Shown: positions 10,348 through 18,898 of the stretch, in pieces | How the letters are laid out: every line of letters begins with the position of its first letter | Position numbering within the stretch: position 1 is the first letter of the stretch | Translations under genes and position numbers: made by a program | Origin: Terriglobia bacterium | GTDB taxonomy: Bacteria; Acidobacteriota; Terriglobia; Bryobacterales; Bryobacteraceae | Direction: 5' to 3' | NCBI GenBank assembly: GCA_021325175.1 | Contig: JAJPHS010000153.1 | Location: forward strand, 1-64,000 | DNA: 64,000 bases | Notes under the pieces: model-generated | The model's input: the letters and a program-made list of their open reading frames with translations, nothing else | What the model was told of the DNA's origin: nothing | Databases searched by the model: none

Positions 10348-11144
10348 AGCACAACGTTACGTCCGGTTGCAAGGCCGCGGCCGCGGCATTGCTGTTCGTG
10401 TCGCTCGCCTTCGCGCTCGACACATCGAAGCTGAAGCCGTCCGGCTATGTGAACGATTTCGCGCACGTGCTCGATCCGGCGGGCAGAGAGCGTCTGGAAA
10501 ATTACTGCGCGCTGCTGGAACGCGCCACCGGCGCGCAGATGGCGATCGTCACCGTGGATTCGCTTGAAGGCGAGCCGATCGAGGACGTCGCCAACCGCCT
10601 CTATCACGAATGGGGCATCGGCAAAAAAGGAAAAGACGAAGGTCTGCTGATTCTGATCGCGGCCAAGGATCACAAGGATCGCGCCGAGGTCGGCTATGGA
10701 CTCGAGCCGGTGATCACCGATGGCGATGCCGGCGCGATTCTTCGGAGCATCCGTCCCATCCTGCGGCAGGGCAATTATTCCGGCGCGCTGCTGGCGGCGG
10801 CGCAGGAGTTCGGCGATCAGATCGCGCAATCGAAAGGCGTGCAGATCGCGGACCAGCCGGGGCGCGCCGCGCCTCCGGCAGCGAGACAGGTGAGCATCCC
10901 GTGGCCGGTGATGTTATTCGGATTTTTCTTTTTGATGTGGATCATCGGACGGCTCGGCGGCGGATCGGGCGGCGGCGGATTCCTCACCGGGATGATTCTC
11001 GGTAACATGATGGGACGCGGCTTCCGCGGCGGCTCCTATGGAGGTTGGGGCGGCGGCGGATTCGGCGGCGGATCGGGCGGCAGCGGATTCGGAGGGTTCG
11101 GCGGCGGCGATTCGGGCGGAGGCGGAGCCTCCAGCGACTGGTAG
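10344..11144 (+). CDS. TPM-domain (YgcG-like) membrane protein
   Basis: This 266-residue protein starts at TTG 10344, which overlaps the TGA of the M16 gene. The signal peptide is residues 1-25. The TPM domain (about 31-160) has the 'GYVNDFAHVLD' opening and the 'GYGLEPVITDG' core. A transmembrane helix follows near 192-208, and the tail is very rich in glycine and serine (about 210-266). TPM proteins commonly pair with LemA; a LemA gene follows one gene later. Role in membrane or photosystem-type protein maintenance is established only in some homologues. Confidence 0.88.
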   Translation: MKHNVTSGCKAAAAALLFVSLAFALDTSKLKPSGYVNDFAHVLDPAGRERLENYCALLERATGAQMAIVTVDSLEGEPIEDVANRLYHEWGIGKKGKDEGLLILIAAKDHKDRAEVGYGLEPVITDGDAGAILRSIRPILRQGNYSGALLAAAQEFGDQIAQSKGVQIADQPGRAAPPAARQVSIPWPVMLFGFFFLMWIIGRLGGGSGGGGFLTGMILGNMMGRGFRGGSYGGWGGGGFGGGSGGSGFGGFGGGDSGGGGASSDW

Positions 11145-11185
11145 CGCGGCGCATCGCCGCGCGGCGAAAATCGCTTCCAAACTTT

Positions 11186-11896
11186 ATGGATGAATTAAAA
11201 GAGCTGGTCGAAAAATTCGAGCGGGCGTTTCAGGACCGGCTGGTGTCCGTAATTTTGTACGGCTCCGGCGCCGGCGAGGACCCTCACGCCAAATTTTCCG
11301 ATCTGAATGTGCTCTGCGTTTTAAAGGAAATCACCCCGCGCGAGCTGGCCGATGCCGAGCTGATTCTGCGCTGGTGGCGGGAGCGGAATCATCCCCTGCC
11401 GACGCTGATGAGCGAAGAGGAAGTGCACAATTCCGCGGATTGTTTTCCCATCGAATTTCGCGATATGAAGGACCGCCGGAAGGTTCTTTATGGCCCCGAC
11501 CTGATCGCGGAAGTAAAGGTCGACGGGAAATTTTATCGGGCCCAGGTAGAGCATGAGCTGCGCGCGAAGCTGTTCCGGCTGCGGCAGAAGGGTGCGCGAG
11601 TTCTCTCCGATCCGGTCGCGCTGATGAATCTGTGCCTTGAATCTGTTTCGACATTTTGCGTGCTGGGCCGGCACGCCCTGATCGCGGCGGGCATCGAGGC
11701 CAGGACAGAGCGCCGCGCGGTGGTGCATCAGCTTTCGCGCACGCTGAAAATGGATGTGACGCCGTTTGAAACGCTGCTCGACGTGCGCGAGGATAAACCG
11801 GGGATCGATATCGGAAATCCCGGAGAACTGTTCGCGCGATACCTACAATGCGTTCGGCGGATGGTGGAGTTTGTGGACGGCTTGCAGGAGCAGTGA
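11186..11896 (+). CDS. Nucleotidyltransferase-fold protein (Pol beta superfamily) with helical C-terminal region
   Basis: This 236-residue protein starts at ATG 11186. The N-terminal part has the nucleotidyltransferase GS motif (YGSG, G26-S27) and then SDLN (38-41), where minimal nucleotidyltransferases usually have a D-x-D metal pair; here the second acid is Asn. A long helical region (about 105-236) follows, similar in layout to HEPN-type partners, but no HEPN RxxxxH motif is evident. It lies between a TPM gene and lemA, with only 17 bases to lemA. Substrate unknown. Confidence 0.72.
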   Translation: MDELKELVEKFERAFQDRLVSVILYGSGAGEDPHAKFSDLNVLCVLKEITPRELADAELILRWWRERNHPLPTLMSEEEVHNSADCFPIEFRDMKDRRKVLYGPDLIAEVKVDGKFYRAQVEHELRAKLFRLRQKGARVLSDPVALMNLCLESVSTFCVLGRHALIAAGIEARTERRAVVHQLSRTLKMDVTPFETLLDVREDKPGIDIGNPGELFARYLQCVRRMVEFVDGLQEQ

Positions 11897-11913
11897 GCTG
11901 AGGTGAAAAAAAT

Positions 11914-12480
11914 ATGAAAATCGTTTTGGTTGTCTTGGGAGTGCTGGTGCTGGTCGGCGTCCTGCTCGGCGGAAGTTTGATGAGCGCGCGAAATGAACTT
12001 GTGGCGGAGCATGAAGCGGTGCAAAGCGCGTGGTCGCAGGTGGACGTGGTGTTGCAGCGCCGCGCGGATCTGATTCCGAACCTGGTGGAAACGGTGAAGG
12101 GCGCGGCGGGTCACGAAGAGAAGGTGATCAACGATGTGACCAGCGCGCGGGCCGCGATGATGGGCGCGAAAACTCCGGCCGAAAAGATTCAGGCCAATTC
12201 GCAGCTCGATCAGGCGCTGGGCCGGTTGATGGTGGTGGTCGAAAATTATCCCAATATCAAAGCCAACGAAAACTTCCAGCGCCTTCAGGACGAGCTTGCC
12301 GGAACGGAGAATCGCATCGCGGTGGAGCGCCGGAAATATAACGAAGTGGTACAGCGTTACAATACCGACATCGCTCTGTTCCCGAAAAATATCGCCGCCG
12401 CGATGTTCGGGTTTCAGCGTGAAGACGCTTATTTCAAAGCGGATACGGCGGCGAAGGAACCGCCCAAAGTAAAGTTCTAG
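11914..12480 (+). CDS. LemA family protein
   Basis: This 188-residue protein has an N-terminal transmembrane helix (about 1-22) and the LemA helical domain, with the family phrases 'WSQVDVVLQRRADLIPNLV' and 'VENYPNIKAN'. The length is typical. LemA proteins are membrane anchored with a small cytoplasmic or periplasmic helical bundle, and their molecular role is poorly known. It ends the TPM - nucleotidyltransferase - LemA run and is followed by a short GNRA-capped stem-loop. Confidence 0.93.
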   Translation: MKIVLVVLGVLVLVGVLLGGSLMSARNELVAEHEAVQSAWSQVDVVLQRRADLIPNLVETVKGAAGHEEKVINDVTSARAAMMGAKTPAEKIQANSQLDQALGRLMVVVENYPNIKANENFQRLQDELAGTENRIAVERRKYNEVVQRYNTDIALFPKNIAAAMFGFQREDAYFKADTAAKEPPKVKF

Positions 12481-12487
12481 CACTTGT

Positions 12488-12503
12488 CGCGTTGCAAAAC
12501 GCG
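12488..12503 (+). other. Short stem-loop with GNRA tetraloop after lemA
   Basis: CGCGTT pairs with AACGCG around a GCAA tetraloop, 8 bases after the lemA stop. There is no U-tract, so it is a 3'-end stabiliser or a weak terminator at most. The rest of the 176-base gap to 12657 shows nothing I can name. Confidence 0.4.
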
Positions 12504-12656
12504 GGTCCCGGCCTCACAATATGTTTTGTAACCGTTTTGCATTGATGAGCCCGTCCCGGTAGACCGGCGGAACGCGCGTTCCACGCCGCCGCGCCTCGAT
12601 TCGAAGATCCGGCCGCGGCGCGGCCATGGACTCCGGGATGGGCGCGAAAGGATGAA

Positions 12657-13430
12657 ATGCGGCTTGGACAAATTAAATGGCACGGCGGCGCGATTACCGC
12701 GGCGATTTTCAATCACACCTCCGCGCGGCCTATTCCCGACTACACGCTGTGCGAGCTGATTTCGCGTGCGGAAAAGCTGGGCGCTTCGCTGGCTGAAGTG
12801 GCCGAAGAGTTTTCGATTCCGAAGCCGGTGGCGGCCGAGCCGCTGATCCCGCTTCAGCCTCGGGAGGTTTGGGCTGCGGCGCCGGGCGATCGCCGCCCGC
12901 GAGTTTATCTGAAAGGCACGGCGCGAGTCTGCGTGGGGCCGGGGCAAACCATCGGCATCCATCCGGATTCGCAATTCACGGCGCCGGGCGCGGAGATCGG
13001 CGTTGTGCTCGGCGCGCGCGGGCGCGTTTTGGGATACACGCTAGCCAATGACATTTCGGCGTGGGACACCGAAGGCGAGGATCCTTTGTACCTGGGGCAG
13101 TCAAAGACGTTCAGCGCGAGCTGCGCGCTGGGTCCGGTGATGGTGACGGCGGACGAAATCGGCGATCCGGCGGAGCTGAGCATCTCCTGCACGATCACCC
13201 GGGATGGTGCGACCATCTTTTCGGGAGAAATTTGCGGCGGCCAGTTCGCCGACCGGCTGGCGGACACGATTCAATTTTTGATGCGCGCCAATCCGGTGCC
13301 CCCCGGATCGGTGCTGCTCACCGGCGCCGGACTCGCCGTGGGCGAAAAGACCGCGCTGGAGGCTGGCGACTCGGTTACGATTCGCGCCGAGCAGATTGGC
13401 GAGTTGACCAATCGCGCGGCGATGGTGTAG
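12657..13430 (+). CDS. Fumarylacetoacetate hydrolase family protein
   Basis: This 257-residue protein has a C-terminal FAH fold (about 95-250), with segments 'GAEIGVVLG', 'GYTLANDISAWD' and the ending 'GSVLLTGAG' typical of 2-keto-acid hydratases and acylpyruvases. The N-terminal 85 residues are an accessory region. Only part of the usual E-x-E metal-binding set is obvious, so substrate and activity are uncertain. No sugar or aromatic catabolism genes are next to it, and it converges end to end with an SDR gene. Confidence 0.85.
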   Translation: MRLGQIKWHGGAITAAIFNHTSARPIPDYTLCELISRAEKLGASLAEVAEEFSIPKPVAAEPLIPLQPREVWAAAPGDRRPRVYLKGTARVCVGPGQTIGIHPDSQFTAPGAEIGVVLGARGRVLGYTLANDISAWDTEGEDPLYLGQSKTFSASCALGPVMVTADEIGDPAELSISCTITRDGATIFSGEICGGQFADRLADTIQFLMRANPVPPGSVLLTGAGLAVGEKTALEAGDSVTIRAEQIGELTNRAAMV

Positions 13431-14429
13431 TCAGGCGGCCCGGCGCGCCAGCAGCGCCGCCACACCCGCGATTCCCGCCGCGGCAAGCGCGACCTGCTTG
13501 CGGTGCAGATCCATCCAGGTTTGAATGCTCGTGTTTTTTGCCCGGTCGGAGAAAATTCCGCGCGCGGCGAAAGGCCCGGGGACGGGCTCGAACAGATTAT
13601 CGGGACGGTTCGCATCCACCGGCTCCGCTGTTTGCTGGCCGTCGTAGCCGGTTTCGGCCAGATACTTGTCGGCCAGCTCGGGCGCCAGTTCCTGGCCATA
13701 GATCGCCTTGATGGTCGGCCAGCCGACGTAAACTTCACGCCGGTGATGATGCGCCGCCCAATAGATTGCCCGCGCGGCGACTTCGGGCTCGAACACCGGT
13801 CCCATGGGCATGGGATGGCGCGGCAGGCGCGTGCGGCACCAACTGAATTGCGGCGTGTTCATGCCGGGGAGGTGGACCACGGTCAGGTGAACGCGGCTCT
13901 GGTCATGCAGCAGCTCGCAGCGCAGCGAATCGGTGAAACCGACGATGGCGTGCTTGGCTCCGCAATACGGCGATTGCAGGGGAATGGAGCGATAAGCCAG
14001 CGCCGAGCCCACCTGCACGATGGTTCCGCAATTGCGGCGCTTCATCCGCCGGAGCGCGGCCATGGTTCCGTAGACGCAGCCCAGATAGGTAACGTCGGTG
14101 GCGCGTTTGAACTCCTCCGGCGTGATTTGCTCGAACGGAGCAAAGATGGTCGTCATCGCGTTGTTGACCCACACGTCAATGGGCCCGAATTGCCGCTCCA
14201 CTTGATCGGCGGCGTGCTCCACTTCTTTTGCGCGAGCGACATCGGTGGGCAGCGCCAGGGCGCGCCCGCCGTAACGTTCAACTTCCGCCTTGGCCTCTTC
14301 CAGGCGGCTTTGCCCGCGCGCGAGCAGCCCGATGTGCGCGCCGCGCTGCGCGAATTCGCGGACCACCGCGCGTCCGACGCCCGCCGACGCACCTGTAACG
14401 ACAACGACTTCCTGATGTTGTTCCGGCAT
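13431..14429 (-). CDS. Short-chain dehydrogenase/reductase with C-terminal extension
   Basis: This 332-residue protein has the classical SDR Rossmann motif TGASAGVG near residue 12-19, the NNA motif, the catalytic Ser in 'GSALAY' and the YxxxK pair as YCGAK. The NAD(P)-dependent oxidoreductase domain takes about 250 residues. The extra C-terminal 80 residues end in a short hydrophobic Ala-rich segment (about 310-328), possibly a membrane anchor. Substrate unknown. It converges on the FAH gene with no gap. Confidence 0.9.
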   Translation of the reverse strand: MPEQHQEVVVVTGASAGVGRAVVREFAQRGAHIGLLARGQSRLEEAKAEVERYGGRALALPTDVARAKEVEHAADQVERQFGPIDVWVNNAMTTIFAPFEQITPEEFKRATDVTYLGCVYGTMAALRRMKRRNCGTIVQVGSALAYRSIPLQSPYCGAKHAIVGFTDSLRCELLHDQSRVHLTVVHLPGMNTPQFSWCRTRLPRHPMPMGPVFEPEVAARAIYWAAHHHRREVYVGWPTIKAIYGQELAPELADKYLAETGYDGQQTAEPVDANRPDNLFEPVPGPFAARGIFSDRAKNTSIQTWMDLHRKQVALAAAGIAGVAALLARRAA

Positions 14430-14566
14430 TTAGATTCGCCTCCTCACGATTGGAGAACACCGCGCCGGCCGCTGTTTCGCCTGGGTTTTGCGCCAGACCG
14501 GCGGAAGTTCCCGATTTGCTGAAATTCCGGCGCGGGGCTGCCATCTCACTCAGTGAGGATGCATAT

Positions 14567-15163
14567 ATGAGCGACATAGCAATGGGTTATCACGACGCGC
14601 ATCGATCGGAAGCGGAACTGTTTCATCGTGTCTCGTGGGCCGCAATTTTTAGCGGCGTGCTGGTGGCGCTGGCCATGGAGCTGGTGTTTCTGATGTTCGG
14701 TTTGTTTATCGGATTTCAGATGAGCGCGGGCGGCGCGCATGCCTGGAGTAAGATCTGGTATTTCGTGACGCTGTTCTGCTCCTTATTTATCGGCTCCTGG
14801 GTGACGGCCCGCCTGGCAGGAAATCCCGCCCGCGGAAATGGCATGCTTCACGGATTCGTCGTTTGGGGATTGACCATGTTCACCACGGCGGTGATCGCGG
14901 TCATGCTGATGTGGGACGTGATCCGGCTCGCAAATTCGTGGCTGCAGAGTTTCGTGGCGAACGTTCCTCCCACGGCGGCGCCGTCCAACACCAGCCAGCT
15001 CGCGGCGACCGCGGCGGGCGATCTCTCGACGCTTGCTCTGGTCATCTGGGGCGGCCTGCTGGCGGCCATCGTCGGGTCGCTGCTGGGTGGCTCTGTGGTT
15101 CCGAAACTGCCGAATTTCATTACGGAGCGCCGGCGTCTGCCCGAACAGCCGCATCACGCCTGA
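14567..15163 (+). CDS. Multi-pass membrane protein, unknown function
   Basis: The chosen start is ATG 14567 (198 residues), preceded by GAGG at 14554. Four hydrophobic segments are visible at about 25-50, 64-85, 98-125 and 160-185. The opening 'HRVSWAAIFSGVLVALAMEL' resembles membrane proteins loosely annotated as PhnA-like or YrzE-like, but I cannot assign a function. The gene has its own strong terminator and stands alone before the RND pump. Confidence 0.7.
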   Translation: MSDIAMGYHDAHRSEAELFHRVSWAAIFSGVLVALAMELVFLMFGLFIGFQMSAGGAHAWSKIWYFVTLFCSLFIGSWVTARLAGNPARGNGMLHGFVVWGLTMFTTAVIAVMLMWDVIRLANSWLQSFVANVPPTAAPSNTSQLAATAAGDLSTLALVIWGGLLAAIVGSLLGGSVVPKLPNFITERRRLPEQPHHA

Positions 15164-15192
15164 ATTCCGATAAAAACAATCGCACCGCGTTT

Positions 15193-15222
15193 CCGGCCTG
15201 CTTTATCGCGGGCCGGTTTTTT
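15193..15222 (+). terminator. Rho-independent terminator
   Basis: CCGGCC (15193-15198) pairs with GGCCGG (15211-15216) over a 12-base loop and is followed directly by six T. It lies 30 bases after the membrane protein gene and separates it from the RND pump. Confidence 0.85.
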
Positions 15223-15245
15223 ATCCGGCTACAAAGTCGACGGGA

Positions 15246-15275
15246 TTGATGCATGGGCCGCGGCGCAACTATGAT
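15246..15275 (+). promoter_or_regulatory. Probable sigma-70 promoter of the orphan RND pump
   Basis: TTGATG (15246-15251) and TATGAT (15270-15275) are separated by 18 bases, 38 bases upstream of the pump start codon. Matches to consensus are 4/6 and 5/6. It lies just after a terminator, which fits an independent transcription unit. Confidence 0.5.
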
Positions 15276-15313
15276 GGAAGAGAGTTCGATGCTGGCCTGC
15301 CCCGTCCGCATGC

Positions 15314-18300
15314 ATGAGTATCTCTGAACCGTTCATCCGCCGGCCCGTCGCCACGACGCTGCTGACGATCATGGTGGGGTTGGCGGGCGCCGTCGCCTAC
15401 AATTTTCTTCCTGTCGCGCCGCTGCCGCAGGTGGATTTTCCCGCTCTTTCGGTGGGCGCGGGCCTGCCCGGCGCGAGTCCGGAAACGATGGCGTCCTCGG
15501 TGGCGACGCCGCTTGAACGGCAGTTCGGACGAATCGCCGGACTAAATGAAATGACCTCGTCGAGCACGCTCGGCTCGACGAATATCACTCTGCAATTCGA
15601 TCTGAGCCGCGATATCAACGCCGCCGCGCGCGATGTTCAGGCGGGGATCAACGCGGCGCGGGGGCAGTTGCCGGCAAACCTGCCGACCAATCCGACCTGG
15701 CGCAAGCAGAATCCGGCCGACCCCCCGATTTTGCAGCTCGGCTTGAGCTCGGATACTCTGACCACGGCCGAAATTTACGACGCCGCCTCCACCATCTTGC
15801 AGCAGAAAATTTCGCAGATCAACGGAGTGGGCCAGGTTTTCGTAGGCGGCGGATCGGCGCCCGCCGTGCGCGTCGAAGTCAATCCAACGCTGCTGAACGA
15901 TTTTGGACTGAGCCTGGAGGACGTGCGCAAGGCGCTGGCGAGCGCCAATGCGCACAGCCCCACCGGCAGCCTCTCCGACGCCAACGACTCCTGGATCATC
16001 ACGACCACGGATCAGCTGATGAAGGCGGCCGAATACAAGCCGCTGATCGTCGCTTATCATAACGGCGCGGCGGTGACGCTTTCCGATATCGCCGACGTCA
16101 CCGATTCGGTTTCCGACCTGCGCAATATCGGGATCGCCAACGGCAAGCCGGCGGTGCTGGTATATATTTTCCGGCAGCCCGCCGCGAATATCATCGATAC
16201 CGTCGATCGCGTCAAGGCCGTGCTGCCGCAGTTGAAGGCATCGATTCCGGCATCGATCGACATGCGCGTGCTGAGCGACCGCACCACGACCATTCGCGCC
16301 TCGGTTCGCGATGTTCAATTCACCATGGGCATTTCCATGGCCCTGGTGATCCTGGTGGTGTTTCTGTTTCTGCGCAGCGTCAAGACGACTCTGATTCCCG
16401 CCGTGGTGGTTCCGGTTTCGCTGGTGGGAACTTTCGGCGTCCTCTATCTGTTCGGGTACAGTCTGGATAATTTATCGCTGATGGCTCTGACGATCGCCAC
16501 CGGATTCGTGGTGGACGACGCCATCGTGGTGATCGAAAACATCACGCGGCATGTCGAGCACGGGCTTCCGGCGCTTCAGGCGGCGCTCAAGGGCGCCAAG
16601 GAGATCGGCTTCACGGTGCTCTCGATCAGCATCTCGCTGATCGCGGTTTTCATCCCCATTTTGCTGATGGGCGGAATCGTCGGGCGATTATTCCGCGAAT
16701 TCGCGGTGGCGCTTTCCGTCGCGATTCTGATGTCGCTGGCGATTTCGCTGACGACCACGCCGATGATGTGCGCGCGTCTGCTGCGGCAGGAGCGCGAGCA
16801 CGGCTTCTTTTTTCGCGCGAGCGAGCGCGGCTTCAACGCCATTCTCTACGGATACAAAAAATCCCTGGAATGGGTGCTCGATCATCAGCCGTTAACCCTC
16901 ACGGTCACCATGCTGACCATCGTCCTCTCGGTGTATCTGTACGCGCGCGTGCCGAAGGGATTTTTCCCGCAGCAGGACACTGGCCGCATGGGAGGCCAGA
17001 TCCTGGCGGACCAGGCCAGCTCCTATCAAGCCATGCGCGATCGCGTGACCCAGGTGGTGAACATCGTGCAGCGGGACCCGGCCGTGGACAGCGTCAACGC
17101 CTACGTCGGCGGCGGCAACGGCTATAGCAAAGCCTTCATGCAGATTTCGCTCAAGCCGCTGCGCGAGCGCGGCCTCACCTCCGACGAGGTGATCGACCGG
17201 CTGCGTCCCAAGCTGGAAAAAGTCCCGGGGATTTCCGTTTTTCTGCAATCGTTCCAGGATCTGCGGATCGGCGGGCGCGGCTCGGCGGCGCAGTATCAGT
17301 ACACCATTGAAAGCGACAATGTCGCGGATCTGAACCGCTGGGCGCCGAAGCTTTACGAAAAACTGAAACAGATCCCGCAGCTCGCCGACGTAAACACGGA
17401 CCAGCAGGATAAAGGCCTCGAAGCATCGCTGGTGATCGACCGCTCCACCGCCTCGCGGCTGGGAATTTCCGCGCAGGCCATCGATAACACGCTGTACGAC
17501 GCCTTCGGGCAGCGCGAAGTATCGGTGATGTACACGCAATTGAACCAGTACTTCGTGGTGATGGAGGTCGCGCCGGAGTTCTGGCAGGATCCCGGCGATT
17601 TGAAATATCTCTACGTCGCCGGAACGGATGACGCGCAGGTCCCGCTTAGCGCGTTCACCAGCTACGCGCCCGATCGCACGGCGCTTGCGGTGAATCACGA
17701 TGGGCAGTTTCCGTCCGTGACGATCTCCTTCAACCTGCCCATCGGTGTTTCGCTCAGCCAGGCCGTGCCGTTGATCGAGGAGGCCGAGCGCGAAATCGGT
17801 CTGCCGTCGAACGTTACCGGGACGTTTCGCGGAACGGCGCAGGCTTACGAGGAATCGCTGGCGAACGAGCCCATTCTTATCCTGGCCGCGCTGATCGCGG
17901 TTTACATTGTCCTCGGCATCCTGTATGAGGATCTGATTCACCCCATCACGATTCTTTCGACGCTGCCCTCGGCCGGCGTCGGCGCATTGCTGGCGTTGAT
18001 CCTGACCGGCGGCGAATTAAACGTCATTTCCCTGATCGGCATCATTCTGCTGATCGGTATCGTGAAAAAGAACGCCATTATGATGATCGATTTCGCGCTT
18101 GAAGCCCAGCGGCAGGACGGGCTGAGGCCGGACTCGGCGATTTTTCGAGCCTGCGTGCTCCGCTTTCGGCCGATCACGATGACCACCATGGCGGCGCTGC
18201 TCGGCGGGCTGCCGATCGCGCTGGGACGAGGCGAAGGCAGCGAGTTGCGCCGCCCGCTCGGCATCGCCATCGTCGGCGGATTGATTTTCAGCCAGCTTCT

Positions 18301-18421
18301 GACGCTGTACACGACGCCGGTCGTTTATCTTTTTATGGACCGCCTGCGGCAGCGGATCGCATCCCTGCGCGGGCAGCTATCGCCGGCGCGGGCCGCGGAT
18401 CTGCCGAGCCTCACGCGATAA
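15314..18421 (+). CDS. RND-family efflux pump, HAE1 type (MdtB/MuxB-like)
   Basis: This 1035-residue inner-membrane proton-driven exporter has the twelve-helix RND layout with two large periplasmic loops. The TM4 proton-relay acids appear in 'GFVVDDAIVVIEN'. The opening 'PFIRRPVATTLLTIMVGLAG' and 'GFFPQQDTGRM' at the second half resemble MdtB/MdtC/MuxB pumps. No adaptor or outer-membrane gene is adjacent; a small lipoprotein gene follows after 16 bases. It would need partner proteins encoded elsewhere, or could use the set at 58.8-61.5 kb (inference only). Confidence 0.94.
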   Translation: MSISEPFIRRPVATTLLTIMVGLAGAVAYNFLPVAPLPQVDFPALSVGAGLPGASPETMASSVATPLERQFGRIAGLNEMTSSSTLGSTNITLQFDLSRDINAAARDVQAGINAARGQLPANLPTNPTWRKQNPADPPILQLGLSSDTLTTAEIYDAASTILQQKISQINGVGQVFVGGGSAPAVRVEVNPTLLNDFGLSLEDVRKALASANAHSPTGSLSDANDSWIITTTDQLMKAAEYKPLIVAYHNGAAVTLSDIADVTDSVSDLRNIGIANGKPAVLVYIFRQPAANIIDTVDRVKAVLPQLKASIPASIDMRVLSDRTTTIRASVRDVQFTMGISMALVILVVFLFLRSVKTTLIPAVVVPVSLVGTFGVLYLFGYSLDNLSLMALTIATGFVVDDAIVVIENITRHVEHGLPALQAALKGAKEIGFTVLSISISLIAVFIPILLMGGIVGRLFREFAVALSVAILMSLAISLTTTPMMCARLLRQEREHGFFFRASERGFNAILYGYKKSLEWVLDHQPLTLTVTMLTIVLSVYLYARVPKGFFPQQDTGRMGGQILADQASSYQAMRDRVTQVVNIVQRDPAVDSVNAYVGGGNGYSKAFMQISLKPLRERGLTSDEVIDRLRPKLEKVPGISVFLQSFQDLRIGGRGSAAQYQYTIESDNVADLNRWAPKLYEKLKQIPQLADVNTDQQDKGLEASLVIDRSTASRLGISAQAIDNTLYDAFGQREVSVMYTQLNQYFVVMEVAPEFWQDPGDLKYLYVAGTDDAQVPLSAFTSYAPDRTALAVNHDGQFPSVTISFNLPIGVSLSQAVPLIEEAEREIGLPSNVTGTFRGTAQAYEESLANEPILILAALIAVYIVLGILYEDLIHPITILSTLPSAGVGALLALILTGGELNVISLIGIILLIGIVKKNAIMMIDFALEAQRQDGLRPDSAIFRACVLRFRPITMTTMAALLGGLPIALGRGEGSELRRPLGIAIVGGLIFSQLLTLYTTPVVYLFMDRLRQRIASLRGQLSPARAADLPSLTR

Positions 18422-18437
18422 AGGAATATCCTGAAGT

Positions 18438-18857
18438 TTGCGATTCGCGATTGCCTTTGCCCTCCTGCTCGCCTCCTGCGGGCCTTCGACGGCGCCGGAA
18501 TCCGCGGACCCCACGCGCGAAAGCTGGTACGCGCGCGATGCGGCGCGGCTTTCCGATCTTGCCCGGCAAGCCGCCGCGGCGTTTGGAGCCGGCCAGGCCG
18601 ATGAAGCCTCGGCCTTGATCGAACAAGCGCAGCCGATCGAAAAACGGCTGGTTTCGGTTGCCCATCCGACGCTTCCAGCCGCGGAGGCGGCCTCCGATCT
18701 GGACGATCTTTACGGCCGGATGCTGCTCCAAAACCATCATTATGGCTGGGCGCGGCTGATGTTCCAGAAGAATTTGAATCGCTGGAAGCACTGGTCGCCG
18801 CAAACCGAGGAAACCAGGCGGCGATACCAGCGCGCCGCGGAAGAAATCGACGAGTGA
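18438..18857 (+). CDS. Small predicted lipoprotein, unknown function
   Basis: TTG 18438 opens a 139-residue protein with a signal peptide and lipobox LLASC (Cys14). The mature part is predicted helical and charged, ending 'RYQRAAEEIDE', with no recognised domain. It follows the RND pump by 16 bases in the same direction and is probably co-transcribed, so an envelope role beside the pump is possible but unproven. The start codon is inferred from the signal peptide. Confidence 0.65.
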   Translation: MRFAIAFALLLASCGPSTAPESADPTRESWYARDAARLSDLARQAAAAFGAGQADEASALIEQAQPIEKRLVSVAHPTLPAAEAASDLDDLYGRMLLQNHHYGWARLMFQKNLNRWKHWSPQTEETRRRYQRAAEEIDE

Positions 18858-18898
18858 GATCGCCAATGACGAAGTAATTTCCCCGCCCGTTTTATGAG

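Noticed and set aside
10950-11140. GGC/GGA-rich repetitive DNA as a repeat element
   Set aside because: It encodes the glycine-rich tail normal for TPM-domain proteins and lies in frame.
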